A DNA stretch of 64,000 bases from Candidatus Panguiarchaeum symbiosum (GCA_024720975.1 JANJXX010000003.1:1-64000), one strand, 5' to 3'. Shown: positions 17,174 through 26,372, counted from the stretch's first letter. The notes: a model not told the origin generated them from the sequence alone. Numbers and translations are program-made.

Positions 17174-19159
17174 CTATTCTTTGTTAGTGCTACTTGATGC
17201 CGTAGGTAGCACTGAAGGGGCTTGAACTAAGAGTGCATCTATCATCGAGATTATCTGCTTGGGCTCGTTGTTAGTAAGTATTATTGCACCCGATGGGCAT
17301 GCTGCAGCACAAGTACCGCAGCCTTCGCAAGCTGCATCAATGATCTTAGCTCCCTCTGGTGTCATTTCGATAGCGTGATATGGACATAATTGTACACATA
17401 CTCCGCATCTAGAGCACGGCTCTTTGTTCACTCTTGCTATCAGGGGCTCCCTCTCTATGTAATCTTTGGAGAGAATTTCTACTGCTTTCTTTGCTGCTGC
17501 ACTGGCTTGCGCTACAGAGTCCTGTATATCTTTAGGACCTTGTGCCACTCCCGCTAGGAATATTCCTTTTATTGGCGATTCTACCGGTGCCAACTTTGGA
17601 TGTAGTTCTTGTAGAAAGCCGTTTTCATCCAGTGGTATCCTAAGCACATTTGCTATCTCTTTTGTATTGGGTACTATTCCTGTTGCCAGAACAACCATAT
17701 CAAATGGGAGGGTCATTGGTTTTCCAGTTATTGTATCAACCGCATGCACTATTAATTGATCTCCTTTTTGAACTATCTTTGAAACTCTTCCACGGATGTA
17801 TTTCACCCTACCCTCTTGCTGAACTCTCATGATGAATTCCTCATATTTCTTTCCTGCAGCCCTTATATCAATGTAGAATATGTATGCCTCACCATCAGGC
17901 ACCAAGTGCTTGTATAAAAAGGCGTGTTTGGCCGTGTACATACAACATATTCTAGAGCAGTAAGGTAAATGCTGAAGGTCTCTCGATCCAACACACTGAA
18001 TAAATGCTATCCTCTTGGGAATTTTACCATCACTGGGTCTTCTAAGTTCGCCTCCTGTTGGTCCTGTAGACGATATTAACCTCTCAAATTGAAGGGAATC
18101 TATAACATCCTCCAGTCTTCCGTAACCGTATTCTCCAATTTTTTCCTTTGGATATAAATCGTAGCCAGTTGCGACAATTATCGCTCCCACGTCCTCTTCA
18201 ATAATCTCCTCCTTGTCAAAGAGGTTTATCGCCTTTTGTTCACATACCTTCGCACATTCATTGCAGCGAGCTGTTCCAACACCGTGACAATGACTGGCGT
18301 CTATAACGTAAGCTGCAGGAATTGCTTGCGGGAAGGGTATGTATATCGCTTTTCTCACGGTTAGGGACCGGTTATAGTCCTTATCAAGAACTATCTGTGG
18401 GCAGACTTTTTCGCATTCACCACACATGTTACAGGCTCCTATATCAACATATCTGGGATTCTTTCGGATCTTGACCTTAAAGTTACCAATTGAGCCGCTT
18501 ACTTCTATAACCTCAGAGAGAGTATATATTTTAATGTTTGGATTTCGTGCGACCTCGGCCATTTTGGGTGTTAGAATACATTGAGCACAATCAAGCGTTG
18601 GAAAGGTTTCAGATAGCTGTGCCATTCTGCCACCTATCGTTGGGGACTTCTCGACAAGTATTACTTCAAATCCGTTATTGGCTACATCTAGGGCAGCTTG
18701 TATTCCAGCTATGCCTCCGCCTATGACTAAACACTTTTTCTTTACACTGCTTCTAACTTTCTCTAGGGGTTGGTCTCCAGCAACCTTGTTTACAGCACTC
18801 CACATGATTCCCAATGCCTTTTTAGTAGCTTCATTTACATCATCATGAACCCAACTATTCTGCTCCCTTATATTCGCCATCTCAACCTTGTACGGATTTA
18901 ACCCAGCACTGACGGCCGCAGTTCTGAATGTCTCTAGATGCATACTTGGCGAACAAGCAGCAACAACAATACCCGTTAGCCCATGTTTCTTTATGGCCTC
19001 ACGAATGATATTTTGTCCAACACTTGAGCACATATATTTGTACTCTTCAGCGTGGACTACAAGCGGATGTTTTCTTATTTTATCAACAACTTCCTTGACA
19101 TTGACTGCCCCAGCTATGTTTCTTCCGCAGTGACAAACAAATACTCCTATTCTCTCCAA
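17174..19159 (-). CDS. hdrA: CoB-CoM heterodisulfide reductase-like subunit A (flavin bifurcation subunit)
   Basis: HdrA is the flavoprotein core of the Hdr complex, where electrons from the hydrogenase split between ferredoxin and the HdrBC disulfide site. The 661 residues contain an N-terminal iron-sulfur domain (C9, C11, C44, C69), an FAD-binding GGGIAGIQAA motif at 147-156, a TLDCAQC motif at 188-194, a first ferredoxin insert (CNMCGECEKVCP near 243-253), CSRICC near 410, and a C-terminal two-cluster ferredoxin domain (CSRCGVC...CEGCGTC). It is the last gene of the ten-gene operon. The TTG start at 19159 is set by GGAGGGAT inside the 3' end of hdrB. A T-run follows the stop. No mcr genes are in the window, so the disulfide acceptor is unknown. 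Confidence 0.93.
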   Translation of the reverse strand: MERIGVFVCHCGRNIAGAVNVKEVVDKIRKHPLVVHAEEYKYMCSSVGQNIIREAIKKHGLTGIVVAACSPSMHLETFRTAAVSAGLNPYKVEMANIREQNSWVHDDVNEATKKALGIMWSAVNKVAGDQPLEKVRSSVKKKCLVIGGGIAGIQAALDVANNGFEVILVEKSPTIGGRMAQLSETFPTLDCAQCILTPKMAEVARNPNIKIYTLSEVIEVSGSIGNFKVKIRKNPRYVDIGACNMCGECEKVCPQIVLDKDYNRSLTVRKAIYIPFPQAIPAAYVIDASHCHGVGTARCNECAKVCEQKAINLFDKEEIIEEDVGAIIVATGYDLYPKEKIGEYGYGRLEDVIDSLQFERLISSTGPTGGELRRPSDGKIPKRIAFIQCVGSRDLQHLPYCSRICCMYTAKHAFLYKHLVPDGEAYIFYIDIRAAGKKYEEFIMRVQQEGRVKYIRGRVSKIVQKGDQLIVHAVDTITGKPMTLPFDMVVLATGIVPNTKEIANVLRIPLDENGFLQELHPKLAPVESPIKGIFLAGVAQGPKDIQDSVAQASAAAKKAVEILSKDYIEREPLIARVNKEPCSRCGVCVQLCPYHAIEMTPEGAKIIDAACEGCGTCAAACPSGAIILTNNEPKQIISMIDALLVQAPSVLPTASSSTNKE

Positions 19160-19161
19160 TC

Positions 19162-20040
19162 TTATCCCTCCTTTCCGACCATTCTATCTAATAGGTTCTT
19201 AATTTCTGGTTCGAGCGCATCATCTAATCCAAAAGCATAGGCTATAAGTTCAGAAACGTAAAGAATTGGTAGCTCAAGGCCTCTAAGCTCTTTTCTTCTT
19301 CTCTTCTGGCCCTCCTCAAGATTATACGCACATAGTGGGCATGTGGTCACAATGAGCTTTGCACCATAGTCACTAGCGGACTTAACGATCTCCTTCGCTC
19401 TATCCCAAACGTATTCTGGTGCGCTGACAACATTAAAACTTCCGCAACACTCATTTCTATATGGGTAATCGACTGGATTTGCATTGAGCCTTAGCAGCAG
19501 TTCCTCTATAATTACTGGATCTTCCGGATCATCTATTGCAACCTCTCTGGGTCTGAGAATCAAACAACCATAGAATGATGCTACGTTTAATCCTTTCAGG
19601 TTTCTTTTGACCTTATCTCTTATTTTATCATACCCGAGGATATCACGCAGAATCTCCAGAAAATGCATTATTCTCAGTTTTCCCTCATAGTTAGAGGGTT
19701 CGTCGGATAGGAATGCATTTAATTTCTGGGCTGCATCTGGATCATTCTTGTATAGGTTGTCCGCCATTTTAAGGACGTGATTACACATAGAGCATAAAGT
19801 CAGAAGGATGTTCTCTGTATTACTCTTTTTCATTGTTAGTTCTGACCTTATGAGAGTTCTTATGGAAGCGACAGCTTGGATCACTGTATCTTTAGGTAGA
19901 TTGTAGGTCGCACCGCAACAAATCCAGTTTTCGACTTCAATGGGCTCTATACCTAGTACTCTTAATACCTGCAGTGATGCTTTTTCGTCTCTCAATGCTG
20001 TCGCTTTAACTGTGCATCCAGGGTAGTACAGAATCCTCAT
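19162..20040 (-). CDS. hdrB: Heterodisulfide reductase-like subunit B
   Basis: HdrB carries two non-cubane [4Fe-4S] clusters that reduce the disulfide in classical methanogen Hdr. Both CCG motifs are complete in this 292-residue protein: C9, C41-C42, C83, C86 for the first; C159, C198-C199, C234, C237 for the second. The catalytic site is therefore intact, so the protein should reduce a disulfide or a similar acceptor rather than be a vestige. GAGGTGAT lies directly before the ATG at 20040, in the 9-base gap after hdrC. HdrA follows with a 2-base gap. Confidence 0.94.
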   Translation of the reverse strand: MRILYYPGCTVKATALRDEKASLQVLRVLGIEPIEVENWICCGATYNLPKDTVIQAVASIRTLIRSELTMKKSNTENILLTLCSMCNHVLKMADNLYKNDPDAAQKLNAFLSDEPSNYEGKLRIMHFLEILRDILGYDKIRDKVKRNLKGLNVASFYGCLILRPREVAIDDPEDPVIIEELLLRLNANPVDYPYRNECCGSFNVVSAPEYVWDRAKEIVKSASDYGAKLIVTTCPLCAYNLEEGQKRRRKELRGLELPILYVSELIAYAFGLDDALEPEIKNLLDRMVGKEG

Positions 20041-20049
20041 ATAATCACC

Positions 20050-20415
20050 TCATGTGTACTTCCTACCAGCGGCAACTAGGGCTATCGGAGGAAGCTTCTC
20101 TAGATCCTCAACTTTTCTTAGATCAATTGTTTGTTGTTGGGCTCTAACCTTAATTGTTCTAAGTCCTTCCATAATTCTGGCGACGTCAAGATTTCGCGGA
20201 CATCTGACTGAGCAAGTGAAGCATGTGGCGCATATCCATATAGATTTTGCATTGAGTGCATTCATATCATTTAGTTGAACCATATGGATTACTTGGTAGG
20301 GAAGATGGTCCATTTTATCTGCCATCGGACAACCAGCACCACATTTGCCACAGAAATAGCATAAATATACATCTTCTCCCGTTATCTCAAGGATTTTATC
20401 TGCCAGATTTGTCAT
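20050..20415 (-). CDS. hdrC: Heterodisulfide reductase-like subunit C
   Basis: A small iron-sulfur subunit (121 residues) that passes electrons between HdrA and HdrB. It has two complete [4Fe-4S] sites: C19, C22, C25, C29 and C62, C65, C68, C72, each followed by Pro as usual. Its ATG overlaps the korC stop in an ATGA arrangement, showing translational coupling between the 2-oxoacid oxidoreductase gamma gene and the Hdr genes. Confidence 0.93.
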   Translation of the reverse strand: MTNLADKILEITGEDVYLCYFCGKCGAGCPMADKMDHLPYQVIHMVQLNDMNALNAKSIWICATCFTCSVRCPRNLDVARIMEGLRTIKVRAQQQTIDLRKVEDLEKLPPIALVAAGRKYT

Positions 20416-20972
20416 TTCTTTTCACTCTCCACAAGCTTCCTACCATATTCATATCCTACTTCAAAGGCTCTCACGTTTAAATCTACATATCGACCTCTTA
20501 CCCCTTCTATAACGCTCCTCTTTACAGTCTCCTTATCGATTAAGTTAGATATTGCCGTGAATGCACCTATCATTACAATGTTGGCAACAATCCTCCTACC
20601 GACGCTTTCAGCCATTTTTGTGGCTGGAACTGCATAAATCTTTGCTTTTTTAGCTCTTTCGTCAAGTGTTACAAGATCATTGTCATATATAAGAACTCCA
20701 CCAGGCTTCAATAGATCTATGTATGAGTCATAAGCCTCTTGATACATAACTATTAGATAATCTGCATTTCTAACTAGTGGACAATCTACTTCCCTCTCAC
20801 AATCAATGACAACTCTAGAGGCGCATCTACCTCCTCTTGCTTCTGGACCGTAACTTGGAAGATATGTTGAATTATATCCTCTCAACATTGCGGCGTTTCC
20901 GAGTATCCAACCGGCGAGCAGTATTCCCTGTCCTCCGAATCCTCCAATCAGAATTTCTATCCTACTCATCAT
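20412..20972 (-). CDS. korC: 2-oxoacid:ferredoxin oxidoreductase gamma subunit
   Basis: The gamma subunit (186 residues) completes the KorABCD-type enzyme and helps bind coenzyme A. GGFGGQGILLAGWILGNAA near 11-29 and SYGPEARGGRC near 40-50 are family signatures. It is coupled by ATGA overlaps at both ends: upstream to the hydrogenase large-subunit gene and downstream to hdrC. Its partners korD, korA and korB lie at the start of the operon, separated from it by the three mvh genes. I infer it belongs with these because no second alpha/beta pair is in the window. Confidence 0.92.
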   Translation of the reverse strand: MMSRIEILIGGFGGQGILLAGWILGNAAMLRGYNSTYLPSYGPEARGGRCASRVVIDCEREVDCPLVRNADYLIVMYQEAYDSYIDLLKPGGVLIYDNDLVTLDERAKKAKIYAVPATKMAESVGRRIVANIVMIGAFTAISNLIDKETVKRSVIEGVRGRYVDLNVRAFEVGYEYGRKLVESEKK

Positions 20973-22414
20973 GATCGCCCTATTGTTTTTATAAGTTCTC
21001 CGTTTGAGTTGTAAATGCTAACATAAACCCTTATTCCGCCTGGAATGCTATGTGTCGAACACGCTAAGCATGGATCATAAGCCCTAAACGCCATTTCTAT
21101 CATGTTTAATACTTTGTCATCGAATTTACCAGCTGTTAGAAGCTTTGAGGCAACCTTCTTTATGTCTAGGTTTATTGATGAATTATTCATTGTTGTAGGG
21201 ATTATCAAATTCACTTTAGTAGTTATTCCTCGCTCATCCGCCTCGTAATGATGTATTAAGAGACCACGAGGAGCTTCAACCACTCCGACGCCAAAGCCAC
21301 TGAATTTACCATCATAGTTTACGACATCCCTAGACAACAATTCGCTATCCTCCACAAGCTCAAACATTCTTTCAGCTGCATACACCATCTCTATAGCCCT
21401 AGCGAAATGATATGCCATCGTATGATGAGCAGGTTTTCCAAAGGTTTCTACGAATTGTTTGTAGTACTCTTGTGCTTTCTCTGTTGCAAAGCCGTTGGAG
21501 GCGTTCAACCTGCCCAAAGGACCAACTCTATATATTCCGCTACTCGTATCAATTCCCCTCCACCCAATCTTTTTCAGATATGGCATCTTTGTGTAGCTCC
21601 ATTCAACAACTTTTTCTCCGATGTAATCTAGATAATCTTTGGGCTCGAAGACAAAGGCCTCGTTTCCTTTCTTATCAACAACTCTAATCCTACCATCGTA
21701 GAAGTTCAACTTATTATTCTTATCCACGAGACCTGCGTAATATGTTTCCAGATGATAGTAATCCCCAAAGATTATGTCCTTATACTCACTCCTTTGCAGA
21801 ATTCCATTGAGAAGCTCAACAGTCTCCGTCGAGAACTTAAGAAGCTCCTTTGCATAATTCCTAATTTCCTCGACCTCCTCCTTGGAGAGAGATTTACTTA
21901 CGCCGCCGGGAATCGCAGTCACAGGGTGTATGGCTTTTCCTCCGATAATTTCCTCAATCCTAACAATTTTATCTCTCATCTCAAGAACTTTCTTAACCAA
22001 TTCAGGATTACTTTTGTATAGACCTACTAAACTCCGCTCTCGCCTGGGAGCGCCTGGTGACAGAGCAAAATCTGGTAGTGCTAATGCGTATAGATGAACT
22101 GAGTGACTGTCTAATATATGTGCGCAATAACCCAGTTCCCTTATTTTCTTAGCAGCAGGCGTAGGTTCTCTGCCAAATACCATGTCGACGGCCTTTGCTG
22201 ATGCCATGTGATGAGCCCATGGACAGACTCCACAGATTCTGGTTACTATTCCTGGTAGTTCTTCTACGGGTCTTCCAACGCAGAATTTCTCGAAGCCTCT
22301 AAACTCGAGTACTTGAAAGAATGTATCCTTTACTTTCCCTTTTTCATCCAGAAATATCTTTATCTCAGCTTCTCCTTCAAGCCTTGTCGCCGGACTGATT
22401 TTAATTATGCTCAT
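20969..22414 (-). CDS. mvhA: F420-non-reducing [NiFe] hydrogenase large subunit (group 3c)
   Basis: It holds the Ni-Fe site that oxidises or produces H2. L1 motif RICGVC is at 59-64 and L2 motif DPCLACSTH at 447-455, so all four metal-binding Cys are present. A 26-residue tail follows His455 and should be removed by a maturation endopeptidase, which is not encoded in this window. Length (481) is normal. It overlaps mvhG upstream and korC downstream by 4 bases each. With MvhG and MvhD it should feed electrons to HdrA. Confidence 0.94.
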   Translation of the reverse strand: MSIIKISPATRLEGEAEIKIFLDEKGKVKDTFFQVLEFRGFEKFCVGRPVEELPGIVTRICGVCPWAHHMASAKAVDMVFGREPTPAAKKIRELGYCAHILDSHSVHLYALALPDFALSPGAPRRERSLVGLYKSNPELVKKVLEMRDKIVRIEEIIGGKAIHPVTAIPGGVSKSLSKEEVEEIRNYAKELLKFSTETVELLNGILQRSEYKDIIFGDYYHLETYYAGLVDKNNKLNFYDGRIRVVDKKGNEAFVFEPKDYLDYIGEKVVEWSYTKMPYLKKIGWRGIDTSSGIYRVGPLGRLNASNGFATEKAQEYYKQFVETFGKPAHHTMAYHFARAIEMVYAAERMFELVEDSELLSRDVVNYDGKFSGFGVGVVEAPRGLLIHHYEADERGITTKVNLIIPTTMNNSSINLDIKKVASKLLTAGKFDDKVLNMIEMAFRAYDPCLACSTHSIPGGIRVYVSIYNSNGELIKTIGRS

Positions 22415-23391
22415 TCTCTCCTCACCATTCTAACCAAGCGGCTCAAACCCAGTGTGAATCTATAAAATAATCCTGCTGGGTCCATGATTGTAACTCTCTT
22501 GGATAATTCATCATCTGAGAGCTTAGGTTCATTCTCTATTTCCACCAATGACGGTAAAGCACTAACAAGCTTAGCTCCAACATCGTATATATTCGGAGCC
22601 GGGCCCATACAGCCTCTACAAGGCATATTAGCCTTTATGCATGGTGAACCGCATCCACCTCTAGTAGCTGGACCAAGGCATATAGCTCCTTGAGCCAAGA
22701 AACACTTGCTCGGATCTAACCTTACTTCGTGAATCCTCTTAAATCTATCTATGACTATTTTCTCGGGCTTTTCCCTCGGGCACTCATCACAAAGAGTTCT
22801 TGTCCCAGCAATGACTGTTCCCTTTTCTAGACTTATTCTCCCCTCAAAGTACTTGATAAGCTTGTTTACAGCCTCTGAAATTATCTCCTTAGGCGGCGGA
22901 CAACCTGGCACGTATACATCAACATCAATAAAATCATCGACTTTATAATTAATCTCAACGAGTTTGGGAGCGGTAATTTTATATGGATTTGCCTTGCTTT
23001 CACCTGGGAGTATCCTTTCCTCGTTGATAGTTGATGGTGACTTTAAGTAGGCTTCATTAAGAACCTCTTCAAGCTTGTATAAATCGGCAAGACTTTGCAC
23101 TCCACCAAAGCATGCACATGCACCAAATGCAACTTTAATCTTAGCCTTGCTAGCAACTCTTTCTATGATCTCCTTGTGTTTTTCTGTTCTGATGCTTCCC
23201 TGGAAGAGTGCTATGTCTATGCTTTCTAACTCATCGAGATCTTCTTCCTTAAAATCCATTGCTATGGGCCAGAAAACTATATCAGCCAGGCCAATAACAT
23301 CAATTAAGTTCTTATGCAGATCAACTAGTGCCATGTCACAACCGCCGCAAACTTCTCCAGGAACGACAGCTATCTTGAGCTTTCTACTCAT
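22411..23391 (-). CDS. mvhG: F420-non-reducing hydrogenase small subunit
   Basis: The small subunit carries the iron-sulfur relay from the NiFe site. The proximal-cluster motif CGGC is close to the N-terminus (PGEVCGGCDMAL). FGACACFGG and VPGCPPPKE follow, and the C-terminal Cys-rich region (CLGPATRGGC...CRGCMGP) holds further clusters. I place the start at ATG 23391, three codons inside the longest frame, because AGGTGAT lies just upstream (about 23395-23402). It overlaps the end of mvhD by 8 bases. Confidence 0.92.
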   Translation of the reverse strand: MSRKLKIAVVPGEVCGGCDMALVDLHKNLIDVIGLADIVFWPIAMDFKEEDLDELESIDIALFQGSIRTEKHKEIIERVASKAKIKVAFGACACFGGVQSLADLYKLEEVLNEAYLKSPSTINEERILPGESKANPYKITAPKLVEINYKVDDFIDVDVYVPGCPPPKEIISEAVNKLIKYFEGRISLEKGTVIAGTRTLCDECPREKPEKIVIDRFKRIHEVRLDPSKCFLAQGAICLGPATRGGCGSPCIKANMPCRGCMGPAPNIYDVGAKLVSALPSLVEIENEPKLSDDELSKRVTIMDPAGLFYRFTLGLSRLVRMVRRE

Positions 23392-23812
23392 GTTTATCAC
23401 CTAAGGGACCAAGTTTCCTTATCTCTTCAGTAAATTCTCTAGCCACCTCGGCAAACTTTTTGCCTTCCGTAGCAGAAATCCATTCAAGCCTGATTCTCTG
23501 TGGCTCTATACCAATCTGCCTTAGGAGTTCTTTCATAACAGAAACTCTTTTCAAGGCCTTGAAATTACCCCTAAGGAAGTGACAATCACTAGGAGTGTGG
23601 CATCCTCCTATCAGTACACCATCCGCTCCCATTTCAAAAGCCCTAACAATAAACTGCATGTCGACACTTCCAGAGCATGGAACTGTTATAGGAAGGATGT
23701 TAGCTGGATACTTCAGCCTGCTAACACCAGCAAGGTCGGCGCCGGCTGATGCACAATACTTGCACAGGAATGCAATTATCTTAGGCTCCCAATTCTTATT
23801 CCTCTCTTCCAT
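23384..23812 (-). CDS. mvhD: F420-non-reducing hydrogenase iron-sulfur subunit D
   Basis: MvhD joins the hydrogenase to HdrA through a [2Fe-2S] cluster. The ~142-residue protein has the expected cysteines: CKYC near the N-terminus, VPCSGSVD, and GGCHTPSDCHF. I choose ATG 23812, not the upstream GTG, because AGGTG (23819-23823) is correctly spaced for it. It follows korB after about 30 bases, the widest gap in the operon. Its presence makes an HdrA-docked Mvh the likely arrangement. Confidence 0.9.
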   Translation of the reverse strand: MEERNKNWEPKIIAFLCKYCASAGADLAGVSRLKYPANILPITVPCSGSVDMQFIVRAFEMGADGVLIGGCHTPSDCHFLRGNFKALKRVSVMKELLRQIGIEPQRIRLEWISATEGKKFAEVAREFTEEIRKLGPLGDKHE

Positions 23813-23842
23813 TAAAAACACCTAAGGACTAAAGTTGAGGAC

Positions 23843-24700
23843 TTATTGCAGATCACTTCTCCTTAATTCTTTCTGTGCTATTTCAATCAGTCGCCTTATC
23901 CTATCATCAAATGACTCCTTCCCTTCAATCTTAACAAACTCTCCTATTATAAATTTCTTACCCCATACAATATCTGCTTCACGAGGATCTGGATTTTTAA
24001 CATAAACCGCATTTTCTTTGAGATATCTGAGGTTGTCGAGAGGGTCTGGAAGGGCATTCCTTCGTCCAAAATCTGTTGGGCAGGTAGATATAACCTCTAT
24101 GACTCTAAAGCCCTTCATTTGAAATGCTGTTTTGATACTTTCAGTAAGATTACGCAAATGATACACTGTCCACCTAGCAACATAAACTGCACCACTTGCT
24201 GCGGCCAGCCAGACGGCATTAAATGGTGGCTCAGTGTAGTTTCCATATGGCGTAGTTGTTGTTCTCACGCCTTCTGGTGTTGTTGGTCCCACTTGTCCTC
24301 CGGTCATACCATAGTTAAAGTTATTCACTAATATCACTAGTATGTCGACGTTTCTCCTCGCAGCATGTATAAAGTGATTTCCTCCTATTGCTAGTAGATC
24401 ACCATCACCAGAAATTACCACTACATGCAGGTCTGGTCTAGCTAATTTAAGACCCATAGCAAATGGTATTGGTCTACCATGCGTCGTATGAAAGCCATCG
24501 TAGGCCCAGTAACCACTCGCACGCCCGGAGCAGCCAATTCCAGAAACAATCACAACTTTCTTTGGATCAATATTTAACTCCTCTATTGCCTTTGCAAATG
24601 CATTAAATATCATCCCCATACCGCAACCAGAGCACCATATGTGGGGGAGTCTTTCTGATCGGACAAATTTTTCTATAGGATGTACTAGCGCCGTGATCAT
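23843..24700 (-). CDS. korB: 2-oxoacid:ferredoxin oxidoreductase beta subunit (TPP-binding)
   Basis: This subunit binds thiamine diphosphate and a [4Fe-4S] cluster. It decarboxylates a 2-oxoacid and hands electrons to ferredoxin. The TPP motif GDGDLLAIGGNH is at about 97-108 with the closing NN in LVNNFNYGMTGGQ. CSGCG at 23-27, C57 and a Cys near 205 (STCPTDFGRR) are the cluster ligands. The 285-residue length fits KorB. Its ATG abuts the korA stop (GAGGTGAAGTAAATG), a strong ribosome site inside korA. Confidence 0.94.
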   Translation of the reverse strand: MITALVHPIEKFVRSERLPHIWCSGCGMGMIFNAFAKAIEELNIDPKKVVIVSGIGCSGRASGYWAYDGFHTTHGRPIPFAMGLKLARPDLHVVVISGDGDLLAIGGNHFIHAARRNVDILVILVNNFNYGMTGGQVGPTTPEGVRTTTTPYGNYTEPPFNAVWLAAASGAVYVARWTVYHLRNLTESIKTAFQMKGFRVIEVISTCPTDFGRRNALPDPLDNLRYLKENAVYVKNPDPREADIVWGKKFIIGEFVKIEGKESFDDRIRRLIEIAQKELRRSDLQ

Positions 24701-25852
24701 TTACTTCACCTCTAAAATTTTCCCGAGCACCTCCTCTGGGAAGATCCATCTACCACCATAATTCCCAACCCAAAAAACTTCAGACCTTCCTTTTGAAGCC
24801 CTTTCGACCTCTCGTGTTATCTGTCCTTCATTAATTTCGGCTACGATGAATTTCTTGACTTTTTTAGCGAGCTCAAAGATAACTTCATCAGGGAATGGCC
24901 AAATTGTTTTGAGCTGCAAAAAACCGACTTTTATCCCTTCCTTTCTAGCCATATCAACTGCACTCTTTGCACTTCTAGCTGCAGATCCATAGGAGACTAC
25001 AACTATATCAGCATCCTCGCACTTATACATCCTATAATCAATTATCTCATGCTTTCTCTTACGTATCTTGTCCAACAACCTTCGCACTAGTACATTTTGC
25101 ACCTCTGGATCCGCTGAGGGATATCCTCTCTCGTCATGGGTTAGGCCTGTCGATTGTATTCTGAAGCCCTCCCCAACTGGTGCCATTGGTGGAACTAAGT
25201 CGTCATCTGCCTTGTATGATAGGTAACCATTTGGATCTTTGGCAAGCTTTCTATTAATTATTATAACATCCCTTGGATCAGGAACGACAACTTTTTCATA
25301 CATGTGTGAAATGCCTTCATCAGCTAGTATTATTACTGGCGTTCTGAACTTTTCTGAGAGATTAAACGCCATTATTGTTAGATCGAAAGCCTCTTGCACA
25401 GTGCTCGGCGATAGAGCTATTATTTCATACGGACCATGAGATCCCCACTTGGCTTGCTGAACATCACCCATACCTATCATCGTTGGTATGCCCGTTGATG
25501 GACCAGCCCTTTGCACGTCCACTATTACTATTGGAACCTCCATCATTACAGCTAAACCTATGTTTTCCTGCATAAGTGAGAATCCTGGACCTGATGTAGC
25601 AGTCATTGATTTTAGTCCTCCCCACGAAGCACCGATTATCGATACTATAGAAGCTATTTCATCCTCCATCTGCACAAATATCCCTCCAACCTGAGGAAGG
25701 CGCCAAGATAGTCTTTCAGCTATTTCATTTGATGGCGTTATCGGATAGCCCGCATAGAACCTACAACCAGCAAATATTGCTGCCTCGGCTATAGCATCAT
25801 TTCCACTCCAGAAATACATCCCAGGTTTAACTTCTCCCACCAAATTCATCAT
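24701..25852 (-). CDS. korA: 2-oxoacid:ferredoxin oxidoreductase alpha subunit
   Basis: The alpha subunit (383 residues) supplies the pyrimidine-binding domain and the transketolase C-terminal domain. GNDAIAEAAIFAGCRFYAGYPITPSNEI near 18-45 is the KorA signature. ATSGPGFSLMQENIGLA follows near 86. These favour a 2-oxoglutarate-type (Kor) enzyme over pyruvate or indolepyruvate enzymes, but aromatic or branched-chain 2-oxoacids cannot be excluded. The start overlaps korD by 26 bases; ATG 25852 or 25849 both fit. Together with KorB, KorC and KorD it yields acyl-CoA and reduced ferredoxin. Confidence 0.93.
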   Translation of the reverse strand: MMNLVGEVKPGMYFWSGNDAIAEAAIFAGCRFYAGYPITPSNEIAERLSWRLPQVGGIFVQMEDEIASIVSIIGASWGGLKSMTATSGPGFSLMQENIGLAVMMEVPIVIVDVQRAGPSTGIPTMIGMGDVQQAKWGSHGPYEIIALSPSTVQEAFDLTIMAFNLSEKFRTPVIILADEGISHMYEKVVVPDPRDVIIINRKLAKDPNGYLSYKADDDLVPPMAPVGEGFRIQSTGLTHDERGYPSADPEVQNVLVRRLLDKIRKRKHEIIDYRMYKCEDADIVVVSYGSAARSAKSAVDMARKEGIKVGFLQLKTIWPFPDEVIFELAKKVKKFIVAEINEGQITREVERASKGRSEVFWVGNYGGRWIFPEEVLGKILEVK

Positions 25853-26165
25853 CTGATTCTATCGGAACACTAAATATTGCAAAGTCAGGGCATATAAGAG
25901 AACAAAAACCGCAAGCTATACACACCTTAAGCGGGGGTTCCTCAACAACAACAGGATAATGATAACCCCTCTCATTGACATCCTCAGACTTCACAAGAAC
26001 CTTTGAAGGACAATTATCAATACAGAACCCACATTCCTTGCACCGCTCCTTGATAATATAAACCTTCCCCCTCCTTATTGGTACCCTCCTCTGCTCAATA
26101 ATCTTTATTCTCCTCTCCTCCTCGAGCTCGGCCAAACTTTTACGGAATGACATTTCAAGCACCAT
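25827..26165 (-). CDS. korD: 2-oxoacid:ferredoxin oxidoreductase delta (ferredoxin-like) subunit
   Basis: A 112-residue two-cluster ferredoxin subunit, the first gene of the operon. Ligand runs CKECGFCIDNCP and CIACGFCSLICP each supply a [4Fe-4S] site. The N-terminal ~30 residues are basic and probably helical (EEERRIKIIEQRR). The ATG at 26165 is about 40 bases from a TATA box; the ATG four codons on is an alternative. Confidence 0.92.
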   Translation of the reverse strand: MVLEMSFRKSLAELEEERRIKIIEQRRVPIRRGKVYIIKERCKECGFCIDNCPSKVLVKSEDVNERGYHYPVVVEEPPLKVCIACGFCSLICPDFAIFSVPIESDDEFGGRS

Positions 26166-26205
26166 ACACCTTAATATATAATAACGAAGACGAAATAAAT
26201 ACAGA

Positions 26206-26214
26206 TTTTATATA
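26206..26214 (-). promoter_or_regulatory. Putative TATA box of the kor-mvh-hdr operon
   Basis: TATATAAAA on the minus strand is about 41-49 bases upstream of the korD ATG, predicting a leader of about 15-20 bases. It is the only convincing promoter for the ten genes, since every internal junction is an overlap or a short gap. Confidence 0.5.
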
Positions 26215-26372
26215 CATAGACAAATACACAAGGAAAACTCAATAAATTGCCAATCCGTCAGGATTATCCTAAACAACCTTGCATGCAATATTTAATGATA
26301 ATGCTCAATAAGGAGTTTTATATAGCGCAAAAGATGCTCTCTTTTAATTAGAAAAACCGAAAGGTTAGCCTC

